A stretch of DNA of 64,000 nucleotides from CALKZN01 sp050633585 (GCA_050633585.1 JBOEGT010000022.1:1-64000), one strand, 5' to 3'. Shown: positions 51,512-61,782, counted from the stretch's first letter. The notes: a model not told the origin generated them from the sequence alone. Translations and numbers: made by a program.

Positions 51512-53304
51512 TAGCTTTTTCTCCCAAGGTATATATCTAAAACATTTTCATTTTGCTTTAACTCTTCCATCGATCCTTGCGCAAAGACTTCGCCTTGATG
51601 CAATACCGTGACTTCACTGTTGAGGGAACGTATGAACTCCATGTCATGCTCAATAACAATTACCGTGGCTGTATCCTTTAAGCTATTGACTAGTTTTGAC
51701 AGTTGACTCGTTTCTTCTTTTGTCATACCGGCCGCTGGTTCATCTAAAAATATAACACTCGGCTTCAAACACAACACCATCGCAATATCTAACCATTGTT
51801 GGTTACCATGCGATAGCTCACCAGCGTTTCTTTCACCGTATTCTTGATTGCCTAACAACTTCAGTGCTTGGTTAGCTACTTGAGTCGCTTTTTTCTGACT
51901 CCCTGAACGGCTATAAGCTGCAATCCATAAGTTTTCTTTCACCGTCAATTCAGTGAAAATTTGTGCAACCTGCATTTTTATACCAATACCTGCCCGCACT
52001 CTTTGAAAGGGCTCCCATTGTGAAATGTCTTTGCTGCCATAAAAAATAGATCCTTCTGAAATCTTATGCGTACCCGTACAGCACCTTAAAAAAGTACTTT
52101 TCCCTGCACCATTTGGGCCTACTAAACACTGCACTTCTCCAGGTTTATAATCTAAAGACACCTTATTCACAGGTTTCACACCACCAAAACTTTTTGTGAT
52201 CTCTTGCGTTCGAAATCCAGCAACTGACTTTGATGCGCCCGCTCTAATTTTTGACAAAATACCTTTACTAATATTTACCTGACTTTCATGCTTGGCAGAA
52301 TTATCTTGATCAAATTTGTTGAATAGCTTGCGATAAAGGTCTCCAAAAATCCCTACCAAGCCTTTTTCGAAAAACAACACCAGTAAAATCAGCACCAAAC
52401 CTAGAATCAATGTTGTTTGGCCACCTGCAGCGCCTCCGCCTAACCAAAACGACAAACCACCGACTAATAGCACACCAATGAACGGACCAAAAAGCCTTGC
52501 TTTACCACCCACTAACACATAAATAGGTATTAATAGGGCCTCAGGAACACTAAAGACGGATGGACTGAGGTAATTCGACCAACCTGCAAACAAAGCACCT
52601 GCTACACCCGCAATTCCTCCTGCAAATGCAAATAAAATCAACTGGTATCGGCGCACATCATAGCCAATCAACTCGGCCTTGAGTGCATCCATTCTGATGC
52701 AATCAATAATCATTCCAAAAGGAGATTTCATAACGTAAGACGTGACGATATAAACCGTTGCACATATGATTAAAGCGACCAAAAACATGCCTTTTTCTCC
52801 TAAGGCTTCCGCTTGATCACCAAAACCAACGACTATTCCTGGGATATCTGACATGCCATTGTCACCACCCACATAGGCATCACCAATATTGAAAGAAAAC
52901 GCGATTGCAATCGTCCACAAAATCAATGTAAACGTATAGGTCAAGATAGTGCTTTGTAATGGACCTAAGCGCCCATAAAAAATAACTAAACCAATGACTG
53001 CAGCCGAAATTGCGCCGGCTAAGGCACCAAACGGCAACGACCAGAGCAGAGTGTTACCCGTGATATCGGCAAAATTGATCGCAACAATACTACCTACATA
53101 TCCACCCAGTCCGTAGAAAGCGGTTTGACCCAAGCTAAGAATGCCACCTCTTCCCCATAGAATATTTAAACTTAACCCTAAAATGCCAAACGCAACCCAA
53201 GATGTAGCCACATAAGCAATATAAGGATCGATGAAAAGCGTCGCTATCGCCAGCAAGGCTGTTATAGCTATAGCATTCATCCACCACATGTTATTTTTAA
53301 TCAT
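51511..53304 (-). CDS. Fused ABC permease-ATPase (LivM-LivG / UrtC-UrtD type)
   Basis: A 597-residue fusion. Residues about 1-330 are a LivM/UrtC-type permease with nine to ten helices (FGILGLSLNILWGRGGILSLGQ-type motif, seen as LWGRGGILSLGQTAFYGLGG); after a linker, residues about 365-597 are an ABC ATPase with Walker A VGPNGAGKSTFLR near 395, signature LSHGNQQWLDIAMVL, typical of UrtD, and Walker B VIFLDEPAAGM. Normally two proteins; the fused form is continuous in frame. It links permease and ATPase of the operon. Confidence 0.92.
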   Translation of the reverse strand: MIKNNMWWMNAIAITALLAIATLFIDPYIAYVATSWVAFGILGLSLNILWGRGGILSLGQTAFYGLGGYVGSIVAINFADITGNTLLWSLPFGALAGAISAAVIGLVIFYGRLGPLQSTILTYTFTLILWTIAIAFSFNIGDAYVGGDNGMSDIPGIVVGFGDQAEALGEKGMFLVALIICATVYIVTSYVMKSPFGMIIDCIRMDALKAELIGYDVRRYQLILFAFAGGIAGVAGALFAGWSNYLSPSVFSVPEALLIPIYVLVGGKARLFGPFIGVLLVGGLSFWLGGGAAGGQTTLILGLVLILLVLFFEKGLVGIFGDLYRKLFNKFDQDNSAKHESQVNISKGILSKIRAGASKSVAGFRTQEITKSFGGVKPVNKVSLDYKPGEVQCLVGPNGAGKSTFLRCCTGTHKISEGSIFYGSKDISQWEPFQRVRAGIGIKMQVAQIFTELTVKENLWIAAYSRSGSQKKATQVANQALKLLGNQEYGERNAGELSHGNQQWLDIAMVLCLKPSVIFLDEPAAGMTKEETSQLSKLVNSLKDTATVIVIEHDMEFIRSLNSEVTVLHQGEVFAQGSMEELKQNENVLDIYLGRKS

Positions 53305-53376
53305 TTTTATAATCTCATTTCGTTAAGCATTTAACGAATATCAAAAGTTCTTTATTTTTAACAAGCACACAGATGC

Positions 53377-54243
53377 TTACAGTTTTTTGCGCCACTTTTC
53401 AGAAATTCCGTAAGGAAAAAAGCGAAGTATGCAAATAGTGATAAAGAAAAATAGGATGTCTCCAAACGCGGTAGACCAAAAACTTGATACGGCGTTTGTG
53501 ATAAAACCAAGGCCGCCGCCCGCAACGACAGAACCTGTCAAGGTGACAGGCCCAGCTGCCACAACAATCAAAAAGGCTTTAATAACAAATGCGAATCCCA
53601 TAGTGGGTGTTGCTGGGATCGCTGGGACTAAAATCGCCCCTGCAAAACCGGCTAGAGCTGCGCCAAGACTAAATGTCATTGTGTTGACATGTTTTGACTC
53701 GATACCGACAGCTTTCGCCATTTGTGCATCTTGAATTGATGCGCGTGCCATGACGCCATAGTTTGTTTTCGTCAGTAATAAATATGTTAAAACAGTCATC
53801 ACAATCGCGACTAAAATCAGAAATAACATATAGGTTGAAATACTAAATTCTCCGATGCTGACATTTGAAATTGGCATACCAATTCCTTCAGACACTGTTC
53901 CAAACATCAAAACAGCTCCTTGATACATAATCATGCTGAGCCCCCAAGTAGCCAGCATGGTGTCGAACAACCTCCCATACAACCGCTGAATGATTAATCG
54001 TTCAACAATCGCACCAAAAAGGGCGGTAGATGCTGTCGCAATAAAAACCGCCACAGGGAATGGAATGCCCGCCTTCACAGAAAATAATGCAACATAGGCG
54101 CCAAACATAATAAATTCGCCATGCGCCAAGTTAATGACGCCCATCAAACCAAACACTACCGCCAAACCAAGTGTTGCAATTATTAATACCGATGCGCTTG
54201 ATAAAGAGGACAATGCAACAACGGAAATGTAATCTATACTCAT
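53377..54243 (-). CDS. ABC transporter permease (LivH/UrtB-like)
   Basis: A 288-residue membrane protein of the LivH/UrtB type with about eight helices; GLAVVFGLMGVINLAHGEFIMFGAY near residues 26-50 (seen as GVINLAHGEFIMFGAY) is diagnostic. It pairs with the permease half of the fusion downstream (72 bp away) to form the channel. Confidence 0.92.
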   Translation of the reverse strand: MSIDYISVVALSSLSSASVLIIATLGLAVVFGLMGVINLAHGEFIMFGAYVALFSVKAGIPFPVAVFIATASTALFGAIVERLIIQRLYGRLFDTMLATWGLSMIMYQGAVLMFGTVSEGIGMPISNVSIGEFSISTYMLFLILVAIVMTVLTYLLLTKTNYGVMARASIQDAQMAKAVGIESKHVNTMTFSLGAALAGFAGAILVPAIPATPTMGFAFVIKAFLIVVAAGPVTLTGSVVAGGGLGFITNAVSSFWSTAFGDILFFFITICILRFFPYGISEKWRKKL

Positions 54244-54309
54244 TTTGAATATACCTTCTTAAAAGAAAATTTGACGGCCAAAATACTTGGCCGTCAGAGT
54301 GTTAATACC

Positions 54310-55572
54310 TTAGTTAACAGGTACGAAATGCTTCTTTAACTTTGGATTTGCGACTAAATCGCACATTTGATTTTCATAAACAGGAGCGACTTGTGCATAC
54401 TTTTTCACAACGTCGAACTCATGCTTATCATTCCCTCGAACAATATAAATATTTTGTTTTAAATGATGCGAGCCCGGTTCCATTGCCACTAGTCCATTAG
54501 GGCCTTCAAATGACAATCCACTTTCTAGTTTAGCGATGACGTCTTTACTGTCGGTTGTACCAGCCAGTTTTACCGCTTCTGCCCAAAGATGTACCGCATT
54601 CCATACATCCACAGCACCAGAGATAATGGGCTCCTTATCACCATAAGCTTGCTGCCAACTAGCAACAAATGCTGCATTTTTTGGCTCATCGACCCATTGA
54701 AAATACTCCTGAGAAGTGATGATGCCATTACCAGCTTCTGGAGAAACAACCACTTGTTGGTTACCCGAGCCATAATTGGTAGATACAATACCCATTTTAT
54801 CTTTCAAACCTGCCGCGGCAAACTGTTCCAAAAAGCCCGTTTGATTTGCGCCAACAGGCAACGTCACAACAAAATCAGGTTTGGCCGCTTGAATCTTTTG
54901 AATAGTTGGAGAGTAATCTGTCACTGTCAGAGGCAAAAAGTCTTGTCCAAGCACTTCGCCACCAAATTTTTCGGCATAGATTTTCACCCAGTGGGCTGAA
55001 ATAGTACCGAAATTATAGTTTGGGGCCATCACGAACATTTTTGGCCCATATTCCTTAATAGACCACTCAATTAATTTGCTCATTTGTTGTGATGCTGAAG
55101 CACCTGTAACGAACGTATACTTATCGCAAGCACCGCCCTCATACAATGAACTATAAAAGTATGGAATCTTACGTTGCCTAACAATTGGTCTAATCGCTTC
55201 GCGAGACGAACTCGTCAACCCGGCAAATAACACATCAACTTTATCTTTAAGAGCTAGTGTTTTAGTAAAAACGGTATATTTACTCAATTCCGATTGAGCA
55301 TCATATTCAACAAGCTTAATTTCTTGGCCTAGTAAACCGCCTTTCGCATTTAGACTCTTTACCGCAAGATTCAAGGCCTTACTTTGCTGAAGCCCATAGA
55401 TATTAAGACCACCCGTCAAATCAAAAATTGCTCCGATTTTGACATCTGAGTCTTTAGCGTTAACCGTTGATGCCATAGAAATGCAAGCCGCGCTCAATAC
55501 AACCAATGAGCTTTTGCACGCCTTTGTAAAAATCCTCGGCATAGATACTTTTCTTTTTTTCTTATCTATCAT
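54310..55572 (-). CDS. ABC transporter amide/urea-type binding protein
   Basis: A 420-residue periplasmic binding protein: signal peptide (cleavage after STVNA), then the type I fold with VKIGAIFDLTGGLNIYGLQQ near residue 46. AGLTSSSREAIRPIVRQRKIPYFYSSLYEGG matches the AmiC/UrtA/FmdD branch, and it is a paralogue of the AmiC-like sensor. GGAG six bases before the ATG supports this start. It opens the operon binding protein - LivH - fused LivM/G - LivF - small protein - amidase - AmiC - AmiR. Confidence 0.92.
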   Translation of the reverse strand: MIDKKKRKVSMPRIFTKACKSSLVVLSAACISMASTVNAKDSDVKIGAIFDLTGGLNIYGLQQSKALNLAVKSLNAKGGLLGQEIKLVEYDAQSELSKYTVFTKTLALKDKVDVLFAGLTSSSREAIRPIVRQRKIPYFYSSLYEGGACDKYTFVTGASASQQMSKLIEWSIKEYGPKMFVMAPNYNFGTISAHWVKIYAEKFGGEVLGQDFLPLTVTDYSPTIQKIQAAKPDFVVTLPVGANQTGFLEQFAAAGLKDKMGIVSTNYGSGNQQVVVSPEAGNGIITSQEYFQWVDEPKNAAFVASWQQAYGDKEPIISGAVDVWNAVHLWAEAVKLAGTTDSKDVIAKLESGLSFEGPNGLVAMEPGSHHLKQNIYIVRGNDKHEFDVVKKYAQVAPVYENQMCDLVANPKLKKHFVPVN

Positions 55573-56152
55573 TTATTACTCCACCAGATAAAACTGTATA
55601 TTTATTTTAGTCACAACACGTGTGATATTTAATAAAAAGAGCGTTTCCCCATACACATAACTATACGCCGATAGCAATGAGCATACTTAGAGAATGACAT
55701 GGAAAGGAGAACTTCAGAGAGGAAAATAACAAAAGAACCATCTCACACAATGTAAGCTGATGAGAAAAGCACTCTTGCTAATCAAGGAAACGGAAGATTG
55801 ATACTTCGCTTCTTTTGAACAAAACTATCTTGGATAGTCTTGGGTTCAAGATTATTAAAACCTTGTCAAAATATAATTACACTTAATCCATGTTGTGTCA
55901 ATGCTATCGATAAAAATACCACTTACCTTAATCATACCCGCATTACTAACTTGTTATTTTTAATAGATATTTCATCTTGAAAAAAATAATAAGTCAACTC
56001 AATAAACTATTGTTTAACCTAATTTTCATAGCGAATTCACTCCAATAAAAAACAATTAATTAAATTGCTATACAATAAATTTAATTGACAATAACTCATT
56101 ATTAATTTATTTTAAGTTAACGGCTATCATTCCAATTCAGCAGAGGTACCCA
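55573..56152. promoter_or_regulatory. 580-bp divergent control region, long leader of the amide operon
   Basis: No gene is seen. On the minus strand a TTGACA lies at about 55896-55901 with an AT-rich stretch 16-17 bp on (TAATTA), a fair promoter. The transcript would have a leader of over 280 nt containing ACTATC-CAA-GATAGT followed by TTTTG (55822-55840), a hairpin with a T-run, and weaker hairpins around it. That fits attenuation controlled by the ANTAR protein, but I could not find two clean A1/G4 hexaloops. Confidence 0.45.
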
Positions 56153-57184
56153 ATGAAAATAGCAAATTACATCACATCTCAGCCTTCCTTTATATTCACA
56201 TTATTGTGTTTATTATTTTTGCCGATAAGTAGTATCGCCTCCTCCAGTGTTAATGACAAAATCAGCGAGTTGCCAATAAAAATACGCTTCTCTCACGTCG
56301 TCACTAGCGATACCCCAAAGGGGCATTTAGCTCAAAAGTTTAAAGATATTTTAAAATCTAAGCTCGGAAATAATGTTGTTAGTGTCGAAATATATGAAAG
56401 CAGCACTTTGTTTAATGACAATGAACTTGCTGACGCCTTGCTTAGAGGAGATGTAGAAATGGGTGTTCCCGCAATATCCAAGTTAAAGAAATATTCACAA
56501 CGATTACAGGTATTGGACTTGCCTTTCTTATTTGTCAGCCCAGAAGCAACCGAAAATTTTCTAAAAGGCCCGTATGGAGATAGGTTATTACGAGTGGTTG
56601 GGCGAAGCGGTTTAAAAGGCCATGGTTTTTTAAGCAGTGGCATGAAACAGTTATCCGCCAAAACGCCAATAAAAACACCCAATGATTTAAAAGGTTTAAA
56701 ATATAGAATCATGAATTCAGATGTACTAGAAAGCCAATTTCAGGAGGTTGGTGCAGTACCTGTAAAAAAACCTTTTAGCAAAGTCTACTCCTCATTAGCA
56801 AGCAACGAAATCGACGGACAAGAAAATACTTGGATCAGTGTTTATTCCAAAAAGCTTCATGAACATCAACCATTCTTCATCGAGTCAAATCATGGCTATT
56901 TGGGCAGCATGGTTTTAACAAGCGACAAATTTTGGCGATCAATTCCGAAAGACATTAAACCCACCATAGAACAAGCATTGAGTGAAGCACTCGAACATGC
57001 AAACTACATAGCCAAAACCAAGGCACTTTCTGATAAAGAAAAAATCCTTTCGGCTGGTGTTAACTTACATACATTAACATTAGAAGAACGAAAAGAATGG
57101 GTCGCTGCAATGCAACCAGTTTGGGTGAAATTTTCTGATCAAATAGGTACTGAACTCATACAAGCTGCCGCTTCAAGCAGATAA
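56153..57184 (+). CDS. Orphan DctP-family TRAP binding protein
   Basis: A 343-residue periplasmic DctP protein: signal peptide (cleavage near SSIAS), then KIRFSHVVTSDTPKGHLAQKF, and the conserved Arg in LKGLKYRIMNSDVL; NEIDGQENTW is the typical dimer-loop element. It keeps all the usual marks, unlike its paralogue at 44923. No TRAP permease is nearby. It is followed by an iclR gene on the same strand (265 bp) and may feed a distant permease or a sensor. Confidence 0.88.
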   Translation: MKIANYITSQPSFIFTLLCLLFLPISSIASSSVNDKISELPIKIRFSHVVTSDTPKGHLAQKFKDILKSKLGNNVVSVEIYESSTLFNDNELADALLRGDVEMGVPAISKLKKYSQRLQVLDLPFLFVSPEATENFLKGPYGDRLLRVVGRSGLKGHGFLSSGMKQLSAKTPIKTPNDLKGLKYRIMNSDVLESQFQEVGAVPVKKPFSKVYSSLASNEIDGQENTWISVYSKKLHEHQPFFIESNHGYLGSMVLTSDKFWRSIPKDIKPTIEQALSEALEHANYIAKTKALSDKEKILSAGVNLHTLTLEERKEWVAAMQPVWVKFSDQIGTELIQAAASSR

Positions 57185-57449
57185 TATAAGGCCTTAACTC
57201 GAAATGTATTTCCCACATTATTTCAAAACACATTAATGACTCATAAAACTAATTGATGCATCGTTTAATCAACGACTAAAGAGCTTGCATCAACTATTAA
57301 CGCAATCTATCATTCATTTTGTTATGAACTTATTTTGTCTTTTAAGTTAGTTTAATTTTTATTGATAACCTTCTACTAGCTCTGACAAAAAAAGTGTAAT
57401 CAATATCCTTGTTTATTTTTGTAAACAAGCAGAATTATTAGCCTTATGC

Positions 57450-58232
57450 ATGAAACAGACTATGGAACAACTTTCTACTGATAGTAAACTTTTTGTATCT
57501 TCGGTAGAAAAGACTTTTCTTGTAATAGACGCATTCTCTAGCGGGCAACAATATTTAAGCCTCAACGAGTTAACCGAACTAACTGGCATGAATAAAAGTG
57601 CTGTCCAACGCTTCACACACTCCCTAGAGGCCATAGGGTATTTACTAAAAGACCCTAAAACAAAATGCTATAGACTAACGCCAAAAGTAATGGATATAGC
57701 CTATAACTACCTGAGGTCTACACCATTAATCGAAATAATCACACCTCGACTAGTGGATTTTCGAAATACATTCGGAGTCACATTAAATGTCAGCGTTTTA
57801 AATGGTAATGACACTGTCTACATTTTAAGAATTCCATCTCACCAGCAAATACACACTGCTACTTTGGTTGGAAGACGAGTGCCCGCATATTGTTCAGCTG
57901 GAGGGCGATCTATCCTCTCTAAATTGCCTAAAGAAGAATATGAAAGAATCATTCATTCTTCGGAATTAGTTAATCGAACGCCCTATACACTAACTGACTC
58001 CAAAGCAATTTTACGTCGAATTAAGAAAATCACTCAAACAGGATTTGACACCAACAATCAAGAATGCATTATCGGAGAATTAGTGATAGCCGCTCCTGTT
58101 ACTAATGCTTCTGGGCAGCCTATTGCCGCTGTCCACATTCCTGTTTCAACAAGAGACTGGACTGAAGAAAAACTGATTGATGAGATGTCCAACGAATTAC
58201 TAGGACTAGTTCAATCAATACACCACCCTTAA
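57450..58232 (+). CDS. IclR-family transcriptional regulator
   Basis: A 260-residue IclR regulator: winged HTH at about residues 14-75 (SLNELTELTGMNKSAVQRFTHSLEA, seen as TGMNKSAVQRFTHSLEAIGY) and effector domain (about 85-255) with RRVPAYCSAGGRSILSKLP and ECIIGELVIAAPV. It converges on the gamma-glutamyltransferase gene 29 bp away and is a candidate regulator of the tctCBA-ggt operon or the DctP gene upstream. Confidence 0.92.
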   Translation: MKQTMEQLSTDSKLFVSSVEKTFLVIDAFSSGQQYLSLNELTELTGMNKSAVQRFTHSLEAIGYLLKDPKTKCYRLTPKVMDIAYNYLRSTPLIEIITPRLVDFRNTFGVTLNVSVLNGNDTVYILRIPSHQQIHTATLVGRRVPAYCSAGGRSILSKLPKEEYERIIHSSELVNRTPYTLTDSKAILRRIKKITQTGFDTNNQECIIGELVIAAPVTNASGQPIAAVHIPVSTRDWTEEKLIDEMSNELLGLVQSIHHP

Positions 58233-58261
58233 CATACAAATATTGGCAAAAGCGCTTCTCA

Positions 58262-59827
58262 TTAAAGGGAAGCGATAGAATCTGACCAAGCCGACATAAT
58301 TTCCGTAACACCATAATTAACATCACCTACTCTTGAAACCGCTGCTGGGCATGCAAAATTATAAGGATAAAATGTCCGAGGAGCAGACACTACAGAAAAC
58401 TCTTTTGATAACAAAGATGCCACTTTAGTTGGCAGCTTATCATCTACAACTACTTTGTCTAAATTACTCAAATCTATTCTCGGCGTATGAAACGCATCAC
58501 CAATTGACATATCATAGTCGATTAACATAGATGAAACTTGAGAAACGGCTGGAAAAATTTTACGCCCGCCAGAAGCCCCTAAAGCGAAAGAAGTCTCTTT
58601 ATAACGGCCAACTATTGGACACATATTGCTAAGACATCGTTTACTAGGCGCAAGTGAGTTTGGCTTACCTTGTTCTGGGTCAAACCACATAATCCCATTA
58701 TTCATCAACGCCCCCAATGAAGGCGACATAAACCTTGAACCAAAAACGGACAATAATGTTTGAGTGACTGATACCATATTACCACTAGCATCAACAACGC
58801 TGAAATGGGTAGTACACGCATCCTCTGGCTCAGTTAAATCTCCATCATTAGCCAGTCGATACTCATAGGCACTTCTCAAGGCTTTAGCGTAGGCTAGATA
58901 ATCTTCTGCATTCGGCTTTTTTTCTGAAAAACCATGATGTGATAATTTATCCAATGCCATTGCTAAAGACGGTCCAGCAGTATACTGAGGAGTTACGCCC
59001 AAACGAGCACCACGGTAATCAACCATCAAGCAATCGCTCACTGAAGCCTGATAAAAGTTTAAGTCTTCTGTTGACAGAAAACCACCGACCTCTTGAACAT
59101 CGCGAGCTAAGTCATTCGCTAGTTTTCCTTCGTAAAACGCTCTCCCTCCTTCGTTTGCAATGACTTCTAAAGTATCAGCTAAAGCATCTTGATTGCACCT
59201 TTGCTGTTGATAGGCAGTCCATGCCGATGATTTTGGGTAGCCATTAGATTTCAAAAAAGTCTTCATTGACGCGGGAAACAACGCGAGCTCCTCTGCTACT
59301 GGGGTAATCATGAGTTGAGCATACCAATCAACTAACAAGCCTTTTTTGGCTATATTGACTGAAGGCATGACTAAACTTTTCCAGTCAACACTCGCAAAAG
59401 ACTCGTGAGCAACCCTCATTCCATCGACTTGTCCTGGCACAGCAACAGCCCCACCACCAACAGCATTTCGATTTTCAACCACCATAGGCCATGGAAACAA
59501 ATCTTTTGAGATTCCTTCTCCAGACAGCTTGTAATAGTCTAAATCTAATTCAGCAGAAGCATTCATACCAAATTCAATTACCTTAGGTGGTTCTTGGCTA
59601 TCAGCCATATCAACCACCATAAAACCACCTCCTCCGATGCCGCTCATCCAAGGCTCAACTACACCCAGCGCGAAAGAGGTTGCTATGGCAGCATCAACAG
59701 CATTACCTCCTTCTTGAAGAACACTAGCTCCTACTTGAGAAGCAACTTTATGCTGTGAAGAAACAATGCCCTTTTTTGAAGAAATGGCAGGCTTTGAAAC
59801 AACCTGCGTTTGACTAAAATTATTCAT
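58262..59827 (-). CDS. ggt: Gamma-glutamyltransferase family protein
   Basis: A 521-residue Ntn-hydrolase of the GGT family. The autocleavage Thr is in DACTTHFSVVDASGN near residue 340, with GGGGFMVV near residue 66 and MNNGIMWFDPEQGKPN after the nucleophile. No signal peptide is visible, so it may act in the cytoplasm, unlike classic periplasmic GGT. It lies 4 bp after tctA in a tctC-tctB-tctA-ggt operon, so the transporter may import gamma-glutamyl compounds or similar amides that this enzyme splits; that is inference. Confidence 0.88.
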   Translation of the reverse strand: MNNFSQTQVVSKPAISSKKGIVSSQHKVASQVGASVLQEGGNAVDAAIATSFALGVVEPWMSGIGGGGFMVVDMADSQEPPKVIEFGMNASAELDLDYYKLSGEGISKDLFPWPMVVENRNAVGGGAVAVPGQVDGMRVAHESFASVDWKSLVMPSVNIAKKGLLVDWYAQLMITPVAEELALFPASMKTFLKSNGYPKSSAWTAYQQQRCNQDALADTLEVIANEGGRAFYEGKLANDLARDVQEVGGFLSTEDLNFYQASVSDCLMVDYRGARLGVTPQYTAGPSLAMALDKLSHHGFSEKKPNAEDYLAYAKALRSAYEYRLANDGDLTEPEDACTTHFSVVDASGNMVSVTQTLLSVFGSRFMSPSLGALMNNGIMWFDPEQGKPNSLAPSKRCLSNMCPIVGRYKETSFALGASGGRKIFPAVSQVSSMLIDYDMSIGDAFHTPRIDLSNLDKVVVDDKLPTKVASLLSKEFSVVSAPRTFYPYNFACPAAVSRVGDVNYGVTEIMSAWSDSIASL

Positions 59828-59831
59828 TATA

Positions 59832-61301
59832 TTAAGCCTTAAATGATTTATAACTAATAAACATCAAAGAAATTAATGTTAATGAGAAAAAGAATATGGA
59901 GATCGGTGTCGATAAAAATACCCACCAATTTCCCGAAGAAATTGTTAACGCTTGCCTCATAGACACTTCCCCAATTGGCTCTAGTACAAAACCAATCATC
60001 ATGGGCGCTAGAGGAAATTCAAGCTTGCGCATAATGTAACCAAGAACACCGAAGCTCAGCATTACCCACAAATCAACGACACTAGAATTAAACCCATAAA
60101 CACCCAGCACACAAAGAATAGCAATCATTGGGTACAAGATAGACCGAGGTATTTGAGCAATCTTTGAGAACAATCTAATTGCTAAGATGCCAACGATTGG
60201 AAGCAACAAACCGGCAATTAATAGTGCGATAAAAATCGCATATACGAGATCTAAATTTTCTGAAAACATTGCAGGACCAGGGGCTAAACCGTGAATTAAG
60301 AAGGCTCCCAACAGCACAGCTGTAGTCACATCACCAGGTACTCCTAATGACATTAGAGGTATTAAAGCACCCCCACATGTCGCATTATTTGCCGACTCTG
60401 CTGCTGCAACACCTTCAAGCGAACCTTCACCAAATTCTTCAGGTTTTTTAGACTTTCTTTTTGCTTCGCTATAAGATAAAAAAGCAGCAGGAGTTGACCC
60501 TAACCCTGGAATTGAACCTAAAATAACACCAATAACAGAGCCTCTAAATATCGTTCTAAGGCTTTTTTTAAGTTGCTTTATTCGAAATTTCGTTCGAACA
60601 AACTTCAAGTTTTTCTTTTCCTCTAAAACAGATTTTTCTGACTGAATAAAGATTTCTGATAAAGCAAACAAACCAATTAACATCGCCATTAAAGAAATAC
60701 CATTCATCATGGTAATAGCACCAAATGTAAATCTCGGCGTCGCATTCATCGGATCTAAGCCGACAGTGCCAAAAATAAAACCAAACCCAGCTGCAATGAT
60801 CCCTTTTGTCAAAGATTTCCCAGAAACTCCAGCCACAATTGTCAGAGAGAACAGGACTAGCATAGCGAATTCTGGTGGGCCAAACTTCGTGGCCATTTTA
60901 GACAACAAAACTGCACCAAAGATAAGAGATACAGTTGCAATAAAGTCACCAATAACTGACGCCCACAAAGCCATATTCATTGCGTCAGATGCTTTACCTT
61001 TCTGAGTTAACGGATAACCGTCTAAAACTGTTGCTGCTGCTGCAGGAGTTCCTGGAGTATTAATTAAAATAGCAGGGATACAGCCACTAAAAAGACACCC
61101 TTTATATGCACCCAATAAAATACAAAACGCTGTAATTGGTGGAAAGTTATACGTCAATGGAATTATTAACGCTATTCCCATAGTTCCTGTCAAACCAGGA
61201 ACTGCTCCCATAAAAACACCAAATGCAACACCTATAAATATGGCTACAATATTATTAAATTCAAAAACAAGACTCAGCGCATTTAAGATTTCGATATTCA
61301 T
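59832..61301 (-). CDS. tctA: TTT transporter large permease (TctA)
   Basis: A 489-residue protein with 11-12 helices, TctA-type: FGVFMGAVPGLTGTMGIAL and GVILGSIPGLGSTPAAFLSY mark the two repeats, and EGVAAAESANNATCGGALIP the conserved centre. It starts 10 bp after tctB and ends 4 bp before ggt. Confidence 0.93.
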   Translation of the reverse strand: MNIEILNALSLVFEFNNIVAIFIGVAFGVFMGAVPGLTGTMGIALIIPLTYNFPPITAFCILLGAYKGCLFSGCIPAILINTPGTPAAAATVLDGYPLTQKGKASDAMNMALWASVIGDFIATVSLIFGAVLLSKMATKFGPPEFAMLVLFSLTIVAGVSGKSLTKGIIAAGFGFIFGTVGLDPMNATPRFTFGAITMMNGISLMAMLIGLFALSEIFIQSEKSVLEEKKNLKFVRTKFRIKQLKKSLRTIFRGSVIGVILGSIPGLGSTPAAFLSYSEAKRKSKKPEEFGEGSLEGVAAAESANNATCGGALIPLMSLGVPGDVTTAVLLGAFLIHGLAPGPAMFSENLDLVYAIFIALLIAGLLLPIVGILAIRLFSKIAQIPRSILYPMIAILCVLGVYGFNSSVVDLWVMLSFGVLGYIMRKLEFPLAPMMIGFVLEPIGEVSMRQALTISSGNWWVFLSTPISIFFFSLTLISLMFISYKSFKA

Positions 61302-61311
61302 AACTTCTTCT

Positions 61312-61782
61312 CTATACCAATGCTAGGTTTAGCGCATACTTAAATACGGCATACAAAACTAATGAAACAATGCCCGACACACATAAAATAGCAACAGGCT
61401 TTCTTAAACCAAAAATAACCATTAACATCATTATTAAAAATGGAGCCGCTATAAAGTAACCCACAAACTCGAACAACAAGTTGAAGATCATTAATGCAAT
61501 GAATACATAAACAGGCTTAAAGTTAAAACTCGAACAACTACCTTTATCAGCAGATAGGTTTTTATTAACTGGGCCAAAAAAGCGTTTCAACGTCGAAAAA
61601 AATAAAATTACCCCTGATATAGCAATTAGGACAACACCTAACTTTGGGAAAAACTGTGGAGACACTCCGTTTATGCTCCCTCCTTGAACATAGTTTGGAA
61701 TTAACACCAAGTAAAATAACAACGATATAGAAATTACTACAATGGATACAAGCAAGCTTTTTTTAGTTTCATCAGTATTCAT
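61312..61782 (-). CDS. tctB: TTT transporter small permease (TctB)
   Basis: A 156-residue membrane protein with four helices and the TctB pattern (NGVSPQFFPKLGVVLIAISGV near the N-terminus, FEFVGYFIAAPFLIMMLMVIFG late). It follows tctC after a terminator-like hairpin. Confidence 0.85.
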   Translation of the reverse strand: MNTDETKKSLLVSIVVISISLLFYLVLIPNYVQGGSINGVSPQFFPKLGVVLIAISGVILFFSTLKRFFGPVNKNLSADKGSCSSFNFKPVYVFIALMIFNLLFEFVGYFIAAPFLIMMLMVIFGLRKPVAILCVSGIVSLVLYAVFKYALNLALV

